From Mesotaenium endlicherianum (Eukaryota > Streptophyta > Zygnematophyceae > Zygnematales > Mesotaeniaceae): a DNA stretch of 33,789 nt. Numbering within the stretch: the first letter of the stretch is position 1; the number at the start of each line of letters is the position of its first letter. Positions 9,020-20,500 of this stretch are shown here, piece after piece. The DNA is taken from contig WELA01001161.1 of the NCBI GenBank assembly GCA_009602735.1, positions 393,277 through 427,065 on the forward strand, read 5' to 3'. The notes under the pieces are model-generated. The model did no database searches. It saw only the letters and a program-made list of their open reading frames with translations, and was not told where the DNA came from. A program made the translations under genes and the position numbers.

Positions 9020-11660
9020 TTAGAAGGTCTGGCTAATACCCCTAGCTTCAAATATCTGCACCATGAGCGTCAGCTGCAAGTCGGGCTCGTCGTCGTCGTT
9101 GTCATCGTCATCTCCACGCTCAGTGCGAGAAATATAAGGGACGTCGCAGAACTGCTTGAGGCTCAAGTCCACCACGGCTTCCGCAAACGGCCCCCACTCA
9201 CACTCTGCGTCGTACGAAAACGTCAGCTTCCTAAGCCCTCCCCTCTGGTTCGGTGCCGGCACCTCCTGCTGCGACGCGAAAGTCCAGCAGCCAAGCGTTG
9301 GGACGGGAGAAGGAAAACCGGCGTGAGCTCTCTGTGCAAGCATAAGCCCCGTGAGCACGCGGGTGTACGCGCGCCGCGCACCCTCGCTGCACTGGCTGGA
9401 GAGCAGGGCACGAAGCTCCCTCAGGTTCGGGCAGCCCACGGCAACACCTGCAATGCCTGTGCTGCGCAACCCCGTGACTTCCAGAACCAGCAAATGTGGC
9501 AGCCCTGGCCCCCCTGCAAAGCCCGCCCCTGTGAGCGCCTCCAGCTGGCGCCTGTGCTCGATGGAAAGCTTCTGGAGGCGGGGGCACCCGCCAGCTATGA
9601 CCTCGATGTCGGCGTCACTCACATGATAATTGTGCAGCTTAAGCACCTCCAGGCCAGGCAGCTCCATGGCCCCCACCCTTAGCCCCAGCCCAGGCGCCAG
9701 CCCCAGTCCCAGCGCCGAGTTGCCTTCATCAGTGGGCTGCAGGTCAAGGTGGTGTTGGCCAGGAGGCGGTAGCGGCTGCGAAAGGAGAGCAGGAACAGCA
9801 CCAGCACCGCCACCGCCAGCACCACCGGCACCAGCGTTGTCGCCTGCCTGAAGTTCAGCGTCGACAACACCTGCATCGCCTCCCAGATTCATGCCCTCAA
9901 CAGCAGCGTCATAATCGCCATCATTTTGGGCATTGTCTTGGTCACCATCCTGGTCAAGGTCTTGGTCATGATTGGGGTCATCGTCGTGGTCTTCACCTTG
10001 GTCGTCAATTCGGCCTGGGTCCACGTCATCGTCTTCTACGGTGGACCCATTGGATAGAGTGAGGCTCCTAAGGCCACGTGCCAGGTGGCGGCGCCGCTGC
10101 ACAACTGCCAGCGCAGCACGCACGGCGGCAGGTGTGGTCGTCGTGATGAGCCCCAGGGTCTTGAGCGCGGGGCAGCAAGCCAGGAGCGTGCGCACGTACA
10201 CCCTTGCCCTGCTCGGGGTTGGGGGCAGAGTCACCATCAGAGTTTCCAGAGCTCCCGTTGACCGCGCACCTCCTCCTGGATGACACACGCTCCGCGGCAC
10301 ACTGCTGCATCCTACACCCTCCACGTCCACTTTCTCTTCTTCGTCTTCTTCACTGCTGCTGCCACCCTCACCGGCACCTCTACCCTCGTCTTCCTGGACG
10401 CCGCCCTCGTCCTCCTCCAATACCTCGTCCACATCCCAATCCTCCTCCTCATCATCATCCTCCTCCTCGGCACCACCCGACAGCAGTTCCCCCGACAGAA
10501 AGAGCGTCTCCAGCAGGGGACACCTGGTAAGGAGCGCGTGAATAGCCGCTGATATCAGCTGCTCGGGCAGCGGCCTCTGCTGCCCCCGCCTGTAGCGCAC
10601 GGGTGGCGCAGAGCTCCCAAGCACGTGCACAGTCAGCCTCTTGAGGCGGGGACTAGGGGCGCGGCCGATAGCGCGAAGCGCAGGCGCGTATAATCTGGGG
10701 GCCCCCAGGTAGAGAGACAAGCTCTCCAGGCAAGGGAGGAGCACCAGGGCATCTTCCAAGCAGCCCGCCTCCGGGCCCCCCTCGGTGTTCCTGGCGAAGG
10801 TGCTGCCCTCGTGCCACCCTGACACTATTGTCATCGGGAGGTGCACCAGCGCGCGACAGCTGCCGGCCACCGCGGGGATCTCCGAGACGGACTGCACCGT
10901 GAGCGTCAGGTCCGTCAGAGTGCGGCCGTGGGCGGCGATGCCGGAGACCACGCCCGCTGACGCCAGTGAATAGCACGTCAGTTTCTGCTGGAGGATGCCA
11001 TGGCTGCTTGGAGCAAGGAGGCCCTCCTCCAAGACGCCCGCCGCCGACGCACCATTGCCGCTGATGTGGAGTGTCTTGAGACGGGGGCAGGCGGCAGCAA
11101 CGGCCAGGATGGCGTTGGGGCTCTGCCTGGTGTGGACGTCCTCTTCGTCCCCCCCATAGCAGTCCTGGAGGGCGAAGCACCGGAGCATGGGGAAAGGACG
11201 GGCCAGCACGGCGGCCATGGCTGCCGTCTCCTCCTCTGCCTTCTCTATGGCCCCCTCAACACTGCGACGCCCTCCTCGCCTTCCGCCCCCTCCCCGTCGC
11301 CCTCCCGGTCCACCGCCCCCTCCTCCTCTCTCTCCACCTCCATGGCAGCGACCTTGTTCACAGCTGCAGGTCCCCTGGCTGCCTCGCCCTCCCACACGAC
11401 TGCCATGTCCATGACTGGCTCATCCAATAAACGAACCGCAGCCACAGCCTCGTTGGGCAGCTCCTCTGCGACGGGGGTTGTCAAGGTCTTGAGCTGCTGC
11501 GTGAGGAGAGTGCGCAATGCCCACTCGAGAGAGGTGAAGGCGAGCCCGGTGAGGGCCAGCCAGCGCCGGCAGACGAGCGACGCGTTGCCCCTATCGGGCC
11601 CCGACTCCAGCTTTGCCAGGATGGCCACCTGGCACTTGGGCGGCAGCACATCCAACGAGC
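9020..11660 (-). CDS. F-box / leucine-rich-repeat protein
   Basis: A probable substrate adaptor of an SCF-type ubiquitin ligase. The N-terminal part (exon from about 11660, after acceptor GCATTTAG) reads LDVLPPKCQVAILAKL then ASLVCRRWLAL, a good F-box. The long frame 11395-9020 carries Cys-type LRRs: CPRLKTLHISGN, CPLLETLFLSGELL, CPALKTLGLIT, CPRLQKLSIEH and CPNLRELRALL. Two long acidic low-complexity inserts interrupt the repeats (around 10320-10480 and 9900-10030), plus a Gly/Ala tract near 9800. The F-box frame stays open to 11245, while the LRR frame is open from 11395 in another phase. A small intron or a one-base frameshift must lie between about 11190 and 11395; no donor/acceptor pair with clearly matching phase stands out. 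The true start is unresolved: upstream sequence is a CA/GT microsatellite that gives a spurious Cys/Val start at 11730. Stop TAA at 9022-9020. Confidence 0.75.
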
Positions 11661-11687
11661 CTAAATGCGTGCATCCCCCGAGCAAGC

Positions 11688-11732
11688 AGACGCATACGCA
11701 CACCACACACACGCACACAGACACGCACACAG
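11688..11732. repeat. (CA)n microsatellite
   Basis: CACACACGCACACAGACACG-type run just upstream of the F-box exon. It encodes a Cys/Val run in the minus frame, which is why the longest frame starting at 11730 is not accepted as the true N-terminus. Confidence 0.85.
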
Positions 11733-12578
11733 AAGAGGCACCGAGGCACCATCACAAGGGGTCAATATTGAGCTTCTGCCTGAGCCTGCTTCCAGCTCCC
11801 CTTCGCGAGCTCGGCCGAGCAGGCTGTGGGCACAGGGGCTCAGGGGCTCAGGATGGGCACGCACTTGCAGATGTGTGCCAAGGTGAGGAAGGGCCATAGT
11901 GCCTTGGCAAGGGGGAGAATGAGGAGATTGTCGGGAAGGATATTTGCGGCCAGAGCGACTCACAAGGGTCTTGTGCCTAGGGCTGGAACCACTTTGGACT
12001 CTGGAGGGCGGCTGCCAGTTCACGAAAGTATGGAGGGTACTAGCACCTCCTTTGCATTCCCTACACTGTGTTAGACCACCCGATGGTTTTCTTCTGGTCT
12101 ACATCGGCCCACGTAATCCACCAGCGTTGGCTCAGAGTCGTTGCCACATCATAGCCGTCCTTTGTACTGGATCTCTGTCATTACCGTATCGTATCTGTCA
12201 TTGTGCTGAAGTTGTCGACGCTGTGCTCGTAGATGATTCGTGTGCTACTTCTGTACTTTCCTGTAGGTTTGAGACGATAGCGAGACACTCTAGACAGCAC
12301 TTGATTCACTTGGTTGTAGCCGCTCAACCTTTTAAGCTAACCTGCTCACCTTAGTCATCGACTCCTGTTAGACTTTCTCCAAGTTTCTAGTGCAGCTACA
12401 CGAGTAGATCATGCTTCAGGAGCACTCGTCTTATTCTTGTTGTGCACATCATAGTCGAATCTGAAGTTGACCATCTCAGTTATATTTCCACACGCTCGAA
12501 AAGTAGGAAGTCCCTTTTCAAATTGTGAAGGATGTTTTCATCCCTCGTGCTGTTTCAATTCTTGTGATCTTCTTCCAG

Positions 12579-12692
12579 CCCCAGCCGTACAGCACATACA
12601 CACGTTCAGAGGCGTACACTGTTACGCAACAGCTCCTCTCGCATACTTTAGTGGGACATGCTGTTACGGAAGGGTCAGAGCAGGCAGTGAAG
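12579..12692 (+). other. Possible exon, unknown protein
   Basis: A 38-codon open block between a strong acceptor (GATCTTCTTCCAG) and a good donor (GTGAAG followed by GTGAGC), phase 0 at both ends. The peptide reads YSTYTRSEAYTVTQQLLSH and so on. It is not recognised. Reading on past the donor gives ADGRC, faintly like the OTU protease D-G-x-C start, but no other OTU motif follows. Confidence 0.2.
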
Positions 12693-13603
12693 GTGAGCGA
12701 GATGTGCAGGAGCAAGCGGCCAGCTTCTAAGGTCATGCATTGGAGGGAGCTCGCCGCTGATGGCCGTTGCATGTTATGGGGCATGGCGGTTGGGGGCTTG
12801 GGATAAGGTGTAAGACTATAGGGGTAGGCACATCAGTAGTGCTGCTCACGCACTTCCCCACGCGTTCAAATATTGACCTTTGAAAGTGAATGGCGTTAAA
12901 TCCTTCTTTACTGTTGAGAAACTGTACCTGACATCACATGCTGAGCCTGTCCGTTTTCTTCCCTCCGCCGGACGTAGTGACCATGCAATCGGATTATTGT
13001 ACTGAGCGAGCTCTGCCTGAGTTCCAGCTTTTGCTGTTTGGACAGTCGCTGCTTTGCAATAACGACATGTGAGTTTCTCTCCATCCTAAGCTCTGTTACA
13101 TTGGAAGGTTGTTCTTCCGCGTTAGTCCAGGAAGGGCGAGATGTTTAAGATGTTTATGGGAGTTCCAAACTTCGAGGAACTAATACGTCTGATGAAATGA
13201 TACGCTTAAAGAGAAGCCAAACAAATTCAAGTCTCTATCTCTCATATGCCACAACGAAAGTATTCTGAGTACAACCGTTTTTTACTGTCTGCTATTACCC
13301 ATATACTGCCTGAGTGCGCTTTATTGACGTACCACCTCATCACAGCAAAGATGGCCTGTTGGGAGAATTTTTTACAATATTGCATTCTTCATACCCATGT
13401 CGTAAATCTTGGTTGGCGCCCAACATTAGCCACGCCTTCATTGTGTTCCTTGAAACTGAGCGTGTAGCAGGCACAACCTAAAACTATAAAATATCAGTTG
13501 AAGAGGTCACGTCCATGAAGGAAACTTCACGATGTTGACGGTTATTCACGGCCATGCACATTCATCAACATTGTTCACAACATTGCCAACTCACACCACT
13601 CAC

Positions 13604-13828
13604 CACTTCTCGACACCGTGGACATATATGCTTAGGAGGACGAGCTGACAAGAGCAGACAAGAGAGGGCACCTCGAAGCGTCGCTATCTCAACAGTCTCT
13701 TCCATGTCACTTTGGTCAAGTGTATGGTCAAAGATGTGCTCCAGATGGTTGCGCATTTGATGTACATCCGTACGCATGGCACCACTTCGGACTTGCAGCG
13801 CGCGATAAGCGACACCGGACACCGACAT
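13604..13828 (-). other. Possible exon, unknown protein with CPRC motif
   Basis: A 75-codon minus-strand block. It starts with ATG directly after a pyrimidine-rich acceptor (TTTCTGTCACGATAG) and ends at a strong donor (GAAGTG followed by GTGAGT). The peptide contains HQMRNHLEHIFDHTL and DMEETVEIATLRGAL and ends in ICPRCREV; reading into the intron adds further Cys. Composition is that of a real protein, but I do not recognise the family and found no partner exons. Confidence 0.25.
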
Positions 13829-14261
13829 CTATCGTGACAGAAATGAGAACTGACCTGGACTGACATTTGTGGCGCCAATTTAGGTAGTTCTCTTTAGGGT
13901 GCTCCGGCTATAGGGTGCGACGGGAAAGAGAAGGCGCGAACCGCGCACTCACAGAAGTTATGTGAATGTGCGCCTCAACGTTCTTTGATAATTTTTCTGG
14001 ACTAAAGTTTATCCATACTAGTGCTAAGACCAGCGCAGGCGTCGACATAGTCGGTGCTTATCGTACCGCCTAAGTTTTCATATGAGACTGCTTTAGTACA
14101 AAATCCAGGGAATGCTTCTGTAGCCCGCACTTGCCTATATGCTTGAGTACCTGCTCCGACCCGTTACTGCACCCATCCTTCATATGCTTCAATAATACTG
14201 CTCGCTCCCTGCTTCCCACTCCTACACTCTTGGGCTTGTACTCATATGATTACATTCCTAC

Positions 14262-16476
14262 ATGGGGAAGAGCAAGCCCAGATTTTACGCAGTCGCAGTT
14301 GGGAGGCGGCCTGGCGTTTACAGAACCTGGGATGCATGTGAACAGCAGGCAAGTTCTAAGTCTTTGCTGTGGTCATTTATTATTCTCATTGCACATTATA
14401 CAAGCCAATGATCTGTGTCGCCTCAAATATACCTGATTTATGTGCCATTAGCCTGCTATATATATATATAAATTTGTGGGCTGTAATGAAGGTTGGCTAG
14501 CCAAGTCGCCAGACGTGTTCATTTTGAAATATAGAGCCTATTCTCTATTATATAACACCAAAGCTGGTGGGAATCATTTGAATGACAAAACTGAGGCCTT
14601 TTGTGATGCACCAAGGATTCATGCACTGTGAAATTTGCACGTTTATGGCATTGTGGAGGCTCGAAGTATATTTGAGGGACTGCAACCTCAGCTTGTTTAT
14701 CTTCCGCTCTAGTACTCTACTCTATGCGCATATTCTCATCAGTTGTGTTGGACGAGGAAACAGCCCTTCTACATGGGCACTATCATTTCATTGTATGAGA
14801 GCTTGTTAAACAAGTCAACCAGATGCAGCTCAATCTCATGCATGCACATATTTCATGCTCTCATCAGGTCAAGGGCTTCTCTGGGGCCGTCCACAAGGGC
14901 TTTTATAGCTGGGAAGATGCAGCGGCTTACATGGCTGCAGGAGCAGCTCCTCCTCAGCACTACCACTCATACGGCGTAGGGTCCTAGAGTGTCATGGAGG
15001 TGAGTTTCAGAGCAGCTGGATTCACATTATGGCTCAAAGCTATTTATTTCTGAAATAAGAGCTGTCAGGGTAAAAAAGGCTGTGCTTTTTGGTGTGTTAG
15101 CGATGACACAAAAGGTGCAAGGAGGACACCTGACTCAAGTTATGCCCTTTCTGGGCACACTTCAGTTGTGCTCTGTGGTGTCGCAGGAATAGATTGAAGC
15201 AATTTTTTTGCTCTCTCCTTGCTGAATGTGCATGGTCAGGTGGCTCATTTGGACACATGCATTTGTAACTCGCATGCTTCCAACAGATTCTATCATCCCC
15301 TGGCACCCCCCTGCATGGAAGTTTCCCATTAAGTACAGCGAGTGAGGGTTCCTCGCATGGCAGAAGTCAAACACGGCAAATTTCCTCAGAAGGCGTGTGC
15401 AATGGTCGATGTCAAGCATGCATGTGGCTGCTCAATGTCTTGAATGGCAGGAGTACCGACTGGAGTTTCATGGCGTGTCAAGGGGCAACCCCGGGTGGGC
15501 GAGCGCTGGAGCTGTGCTTCGTTCTTCATATGGCACCGTGGTAAGCTGAGGAAGTTATGAATATGAAATTGGCACATATGAACCCATGCATGCAGCACGA
15601 CTTGAAAGTGACTCAGGTGTGAGCATGCCTGCTAGCTCGTGTTTTTTGTATGAGATTCGTTTTGCTTACGCAATATTATATGTCCAGCATATAGCATGTT
15701 GAGTCTAACCCTCAGCTGACGACTACTCCCAGTACCAGTTCCCCCTAGCGGAGCCTATTTTTGTGGCTGAGCGGTACTTGGGGGGGAGGAAGAGAGATGT
15801 CCGCCGGCACTCATTAGGGGTCATGACAGCATGAGGCGTTTGTGGCGTTGGAACATGTGGCAGGATTACAACGGGCACGCCACGCACCTTGCCAACCAGG
15901 GCGTCTTCATGCGAGGTGTGCGCTCCACCTCCTCTGTGGTCCCGCCATCTAAGTTCCTCATCAGCCTGCTCTGAAGTCTCTCTCGCGAGCTGCCTTGCCT
16001 TGCAAGGGCACCCAATCCAGGGCCCAGGGGGACCCACACCTGCACTGTCTAGGGGGCGAGGCTTCTGGCGTTTCACTCGCACCCTCGCTCAGCTATCCGG
16101 CTGCAGCCTCTATTATTTCCGTACATCCAAAGTACTGAAGCCCTTTTTCCACGCCAGGTCCTGACATGTTGTGCTCCAGCTGCGCTCTGGCAGCTTCTGT
16201 CTGGCAGCTTCTGTCTGGGCGAGTAATACTGCCAGCTTCGGTAGTTTGATGTCCTGTGTGGTCTCTGGTTTCTCTACTGAGTCTGACCAAACAAAAAGCT
16301 GCTTTTGTATGGTGTGTGCTCCTGAGGAAGCAGAGACGAGGCTGGAGCTACTGGTCTCGCATGCGCAAGCGAGTCTGCCGTGGAAAAGCACAAGCGAGAG
16401 CAGGAGCGAAAGCGACAGCAGCAGCAACAGTGACAGCGACAGTGACAGCAATAGCGACAGCAATAGCGATGGTTAG
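14262..16476 (+). pseudogene. RNase H1-like gene, upstream tandem copy, catalytic residues lost
   Basis: A paralogue of the gene at 17505. Recognisable exons: 14262-14348 (29 codons, hybrid-binding domain start, FYAVAVGRRPGVYRTW), 14868-14975 or -14999 (VKGFSGAVHKGFYSWEDA), 15451-15540 (30 codons, YRLEFHGVSRGNPG), 15864-15915 (52 nt, YNGHATHLANQG) and a C-terminal exon ending at 16476 (CMVCAPEEAETRLELL). The matching exons have exactly the same lengths and phases as in the downstream copy. The first catalytic Asp (YDG) is His here (FHG), and the last (HADRLANE) is Thr (HATHLANQ). Exons equivalent to those carrying the catalytic Glu and second Asp, and the following helix, were not found. If exon 2 uses the GTGAGT donor, an in-frame TAG occurs at 14985-14987; a weaker donor at 14976 avoids it. 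The tail encodes Ser/Asp repeats. It is either a pseudogene or a catalytically dead hybrid-binding protein. Confidence 0.7.
14349..14354 (+). other. GC-type splice donor, RNase H copy 1 intron 1
   Basis: The exon ends in CAG and the intron starts GCAAGT. Phase-0 splicing to the acceptor TCATCAG at 14867 restores the hybrid-binding domain (CEQQ then VKGFSG). The same donor is used at the same codon in the downstream copy. Confidence 0.75.
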
Positions 16477-17504
16477 ACAGGCTCACAGAGATGACGAGAG
16501 TGTAGAACAAGGTGTTGGTGGTGAAGGTAAGAAAGGTCTTGGTAGTAGTGGTAGCACAGGTTCTCAGGCTTTGAGTTATTATTGATTTCGTTGTATATTA
16601 AGGTCTTTTTTTCAAAATATACGGGGGACATACACACGTCGGTGTCTACATGGTACCCGTTCCTAGCCGCTTTGAAGCGAAGACATGGATAGCTGACAAG
16701 TTAATGCTCATTAACAGCTCTAAGGAAATGTGTTTGGACAAATGTGTTTGGACAAGCTCCTGTCAAGATCAAAGCATTCTTCTCGAGACTGAAGTTCATT
16801 GTGCAGTACATATAGCGGCTTGCACTTTCAGATGATCAGTTACCCCAGCCAGATCGATTCTCCTCCACATTGCGTCTGCTGTAATGCCTGCGTATGCTTT
16901 CATGCAGTACAAGAGTCTCCTAGAGGAATGGAAACATAAGAGGGCCCCAAGGTTAATGTTCAGTCAAGGTTATGCACTGGCGGAAAGATTGTCTGCTCCT
17001 GCCAGCTTACTGCTTGTGCAGCACGTTGGGCAGCTGTTAGATGCTCAAACGTGTAAATGTAGATGATGAGGACACATACTGTCATAGCTAGCGCTCGGAA
17101 AACACTAACTGCATTCCTCTTTTGAAGTACCTGTCTGCAATCAACAGCACGGACTTCGTATGACCGAGTGCATGTCCCATGCAAGCTTTTCAATTTGCGC
17201 TTCACGCCGAGCTAGCTAACACGCTTCACGCGGACTTTCGAATTACGGAGACTTCAACTAAAGCTCTCCGAATGAGTGTAAACCAGCTCCTTGATGCATG
17301 ACAGAATGCGAGCAGAATAAAGTGAGACGGAGCAAACCTCGTCACTCCATAAGCAGCTGTATCGCTTGGCGCAGTTGTAGCTGAAGCTTGCATACATGAT
17401 ATCCAGGAGTTTGCAGATATAATATTTTCTTAAGACAAACTGTGACAAGAGTTGTGAGCAAACCTCAGAGTCGAAAGTGAAAAGTAACAGAGCTTATGAG
17501 ATAG
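16477..17504. other. Spacer between the RNase H copies
   Basis: About 1 kb without a recognised gene. It holds an exact tandem duplication of the 14-mer AATGTGTTTGGACA at 16727-16754. It must contain the promoter of the downstream RNase H gene, but no clear TATA element was identified. Confidence 0.45.
16727..16754. repeat. Exact 14-bp tandem duplication
   Basis: AATGTGTTTGGACA occurs twice head to tail with no mismatch. Confidence 0.95.
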
Positions 17505-20500
17505 ATGACAAAGACTAAGCCCGCCTACTACGCCGTCAGAGTGGGGAGGCGGCCTGGCATATACACGACCTGGGGAGAATGTCAAGCGCAGGCAAGTCTA
17601 GACTTGCGTGTTTTTTTTTCTTTCTGCACCTCCCAATCTCAATGCACTTCTCGTCCCACCCACGGTGAGCTATCTACGAACCAAAGGGTCGTCTGGGGCC
17701 TGGAATGAATCGGATCAAATCGCCAGCCAGCCTGCTGCATGGGAGTCCCCCGACCCAACAAGCTAGAATAGGAGCCATAGGCATTTCCCATGCTGAAATT
17801 GGCGAAAGGCGTCAGCGTGCTTCCAGCTCTGCCGGATCCCTTCCGCGTCGAAACTGCTGGGGGTGAGCCAGCACAAGGGGAATGCAGTTTGTCAAGTATG
17901 CCTGTACAGCACCAGTACTGACAAGTGGCACCTACTGGTGGCGATGCCAGGGGGGCGGAGAATAAGAGTCTGCTTCAACTCTCTAAGTATGCGAGTGTAC
18001 ATGTGACGCTAGTGCTCTACATACAACCACGTCGTGAGGATGACAGATGCTCCCTGCTCCTGTGCTTGCATCAACTCTGCCTTCCAAAACACACACACTG
18101 AGTCCTGACACTCAGGTCCCAACAAGTGGACCTGGATTGACCTGTCATCAGGTCAACCATTACTCCGGGAGCATCTACAAGAGCTTCACAACCCAGGCAG
18201 AGGCCGAATCTTTCCTGGGAGGAGCCGCAATTGCAGCAGCAATAACAGCAGCACCAGCAGCAGCAGCGCCAGCAGCAGCAGCAACAGCTCCCCATCCTCC
18301 TCCTACTACTACTACTAGTACCACTATTCCTCACTCGCCACCAGGCAAGAGGAAGCGAGGGGGCCAGCGGAGCCCTCCACCCTCCCATGCCTGGGAGGAG
18401 GCCCAGAGCCTACCAGAGCCTGCCAGCTCTAGCGCAGCCATGAGCCCCTCAGGTAGGGACCACAGCCTCCCCACGCGTGACAGTGCTGGCAGGGATGTGC
18501 TGGCACCCCGTGGCAGACCCCTCGGTGAAGCTTCAGCACCTCCTCGACCTCCTCCTTTCTCAAATCATCACATTAATCAGCAGCAGCAGGAGCAGGAGCA
18601 GGAGCAGGAGCAGGGGCGACAGGAGCGGCAGCAGGAGCAGCAGCAGGAGCGGGAGGAAGATCCTGTGGACATGGGATCTTTGAAGAAGCCGAGGCCGAGG
18701 CCAAACCCGACCAGAAAGTTGCGCGTCCCAAAAGCTCCCGCTGACTCATCCAATCTGACGTCATCACCCTCCAGAGCTACCCGTGCCGCCAACGGGGTGG
18801 CAGAGGCGGGGGCTGAGGCACAGCCTGGGGCTGGCAGGGGGGCCGGTGTCGGGGCTGGTGCCGCAGCCAGCGCTGGGGCGGATGCTGCGCCTTCCTGTGG
18901 TGACAGTGCCCACGACGGCGATGGGCAGGTGCGCGGCCATCACGCTCGACCCTGTGCCTCTCTCTGCAGGGGGCTCTCTGTGTGTTTGCTCTTTCTGCGC
19001 TCTCTCTATTTTTCGGGGGCACGTCGGTTGGTCTAAATTTGTACAGTTTCTCAGTCAAGGAAGGACGGTAGCAGCTCTCTCCTTCCTGCTCGCGTGCGGC
19101 TGCGTGTTGCCATCTGGATTGTTCCCGTCCATGCCCTCGTGTGGCGCTGCCAATGGCGCAACACGCTGACACGCTGGCTCCGGCAGCCACAGCCCGGGCT
19201 CGTGCTGACAAGTGTCGAGTTCCTGATGGTGCTGCTACTGGATCAGAAGGATAGCCTGGATGAACCCCAGAACCTATTCAGGGGGTAAAATGAAAGAGGA
19301 TGTTGCCCTCCTTCTCCCATAAGCCTAAATTGCTTCATCCTGCTCTTGGGTTCCTTAGCTTCCCTCCCCAACCCCAAACCCCATACCTGAACCCAGACCT
19401 AACCCCTAACCCTCAATCCCCTTGTGGGCCGCTCTTGCTGGGGCTCTGCCAGGTGAGGCGGATCAGATGGAGTGAGAAAATCCGCAGAAAGGTGTCTCTG
19501 AGATGGGGGTTGCTGACACGCCGCTGCGGGCCCCTTGCCTCTGCAGGACGCGGTCAGGCTCCCCAGAAAGGGGGAGGAGGCGCGTGTGCTGGCGCATGTG
19601 AGCATGTGCCAAGCAGGAAGCATGACGAGTGCGTGCGTGCATGCGCGGCTGTGGCTGACAATACTGTGCTGTGCTGCAAATGGCAGGATGCTGCTGCGCG
19701 GGTACGGGAGCACGGGCGCGAGCGGGAGCAGGAGCAGGAGCGGGTGCAAGCGCGGGAGCAGATGCGGGCGCGGGGGTGTGGGGAGAAGGAGGAGGAGCGG
19801 CAGCAGGAGCAGGGGCGGGATTGGGGGGAGGGGGAGTTCAGGCTGGAGTATGACGGCGCCTCCAAGGGCAACCCGGGGCCGGCCGGCGCCGGCGCTGTGC
19901 TGTTCGCCCCCGACGGCTCCGTTGTAAGTCGAGGCAGGAGTTCCGCAGGGCAGGCGGGGATGATGATGTGTGCATGTGGCAGAGCCTCTGAAGCTGCTTG
20001 CTCTCGTTTAGCCTCGAATGCTTCATCGACGCTTCATCGTGATAGTCGAGGCAGCTTCTTGCAGTTTTCTGCACTTTTGGGGAAGTTTTCTGTTGGCTGT
20101 GGGCTGCAAGGGGTGCATGTGGCAGTTGAAGAGAGTGGCGTTGGCGCCTATACATTGTCAATTTGCAAACCCACTGCAAAGGGCGAAGGGCAAGAGGGCG
20201 AATGGAGGGAGGGAGAGAGGGAGGGGGGTAGACGCGGAGGGAGGGGAAGAGGGGGAGGGGAAGGGAGGGAGAGCCAGAGGGACACAGTGCAAGACAAAAC
20301 GAGTGTGTGTGACACAAAACTCCGACCCATATGCCCTGTGTCCAGGCCCGAGACTTCCGTGCCCCTGTGCCCTTCCAAGCCCCCCCCCCTCCCCTTCCTC
20401 CCTTTCGGCATGTGTTGGTGCGAGCTGGTGCAGGTGGAGGAGGTGCGGGTGGGGTGCGGCATCGCCACCAACAACCACGCGGAGTACCGCGGCCTCATCG

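Larger units (their letters stand above)
11733..14261. other. Intergenic region with two weak exon candidates
   Basis: About 2.5 kb upstream of the F-box gene and of the first RNase H copy. Apart from two unrecognised exon-like blocks listed separately, only short frames and AT-richer sequence are present. The 5' untranslated exon of the F-box gene may lie near 11733-12023. Confidence 0.4.

Noticed and set aside
8957-11899. Long plus-strand frames opposite the F-box/LRR gene
   Set aside because: They are Pro/Ser/Arg-rich shadows of a GC-rich coding strand; only the minus strand has F-box and repeated LRR motifs.
12693-12806. ADGRC motif suggesting an OTU cysteine protease
   Set aside because: Only the D-G-x-C word is present; no further OTU helix or catalytic His region follows in any frame.
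15577-15620. Possible remnant of the RNase H GDS exon in copy 1 (reading RLESDSG)
   Set aside because: Only a few residues match RIRVRGDS and the upstream NNHAEYRGL part is absent, so it could be chance.
17505-18230. Cauli_VI-like domain suggesting an integrated pararetrovirus
   Set aside because: This fold is the normal hybrid-binding domain of eukaryotic RNase H1. It is joined by introns to an RNase H catalytic domain, and no viral coat, movement or reverse transcriptase gene lies nearby.
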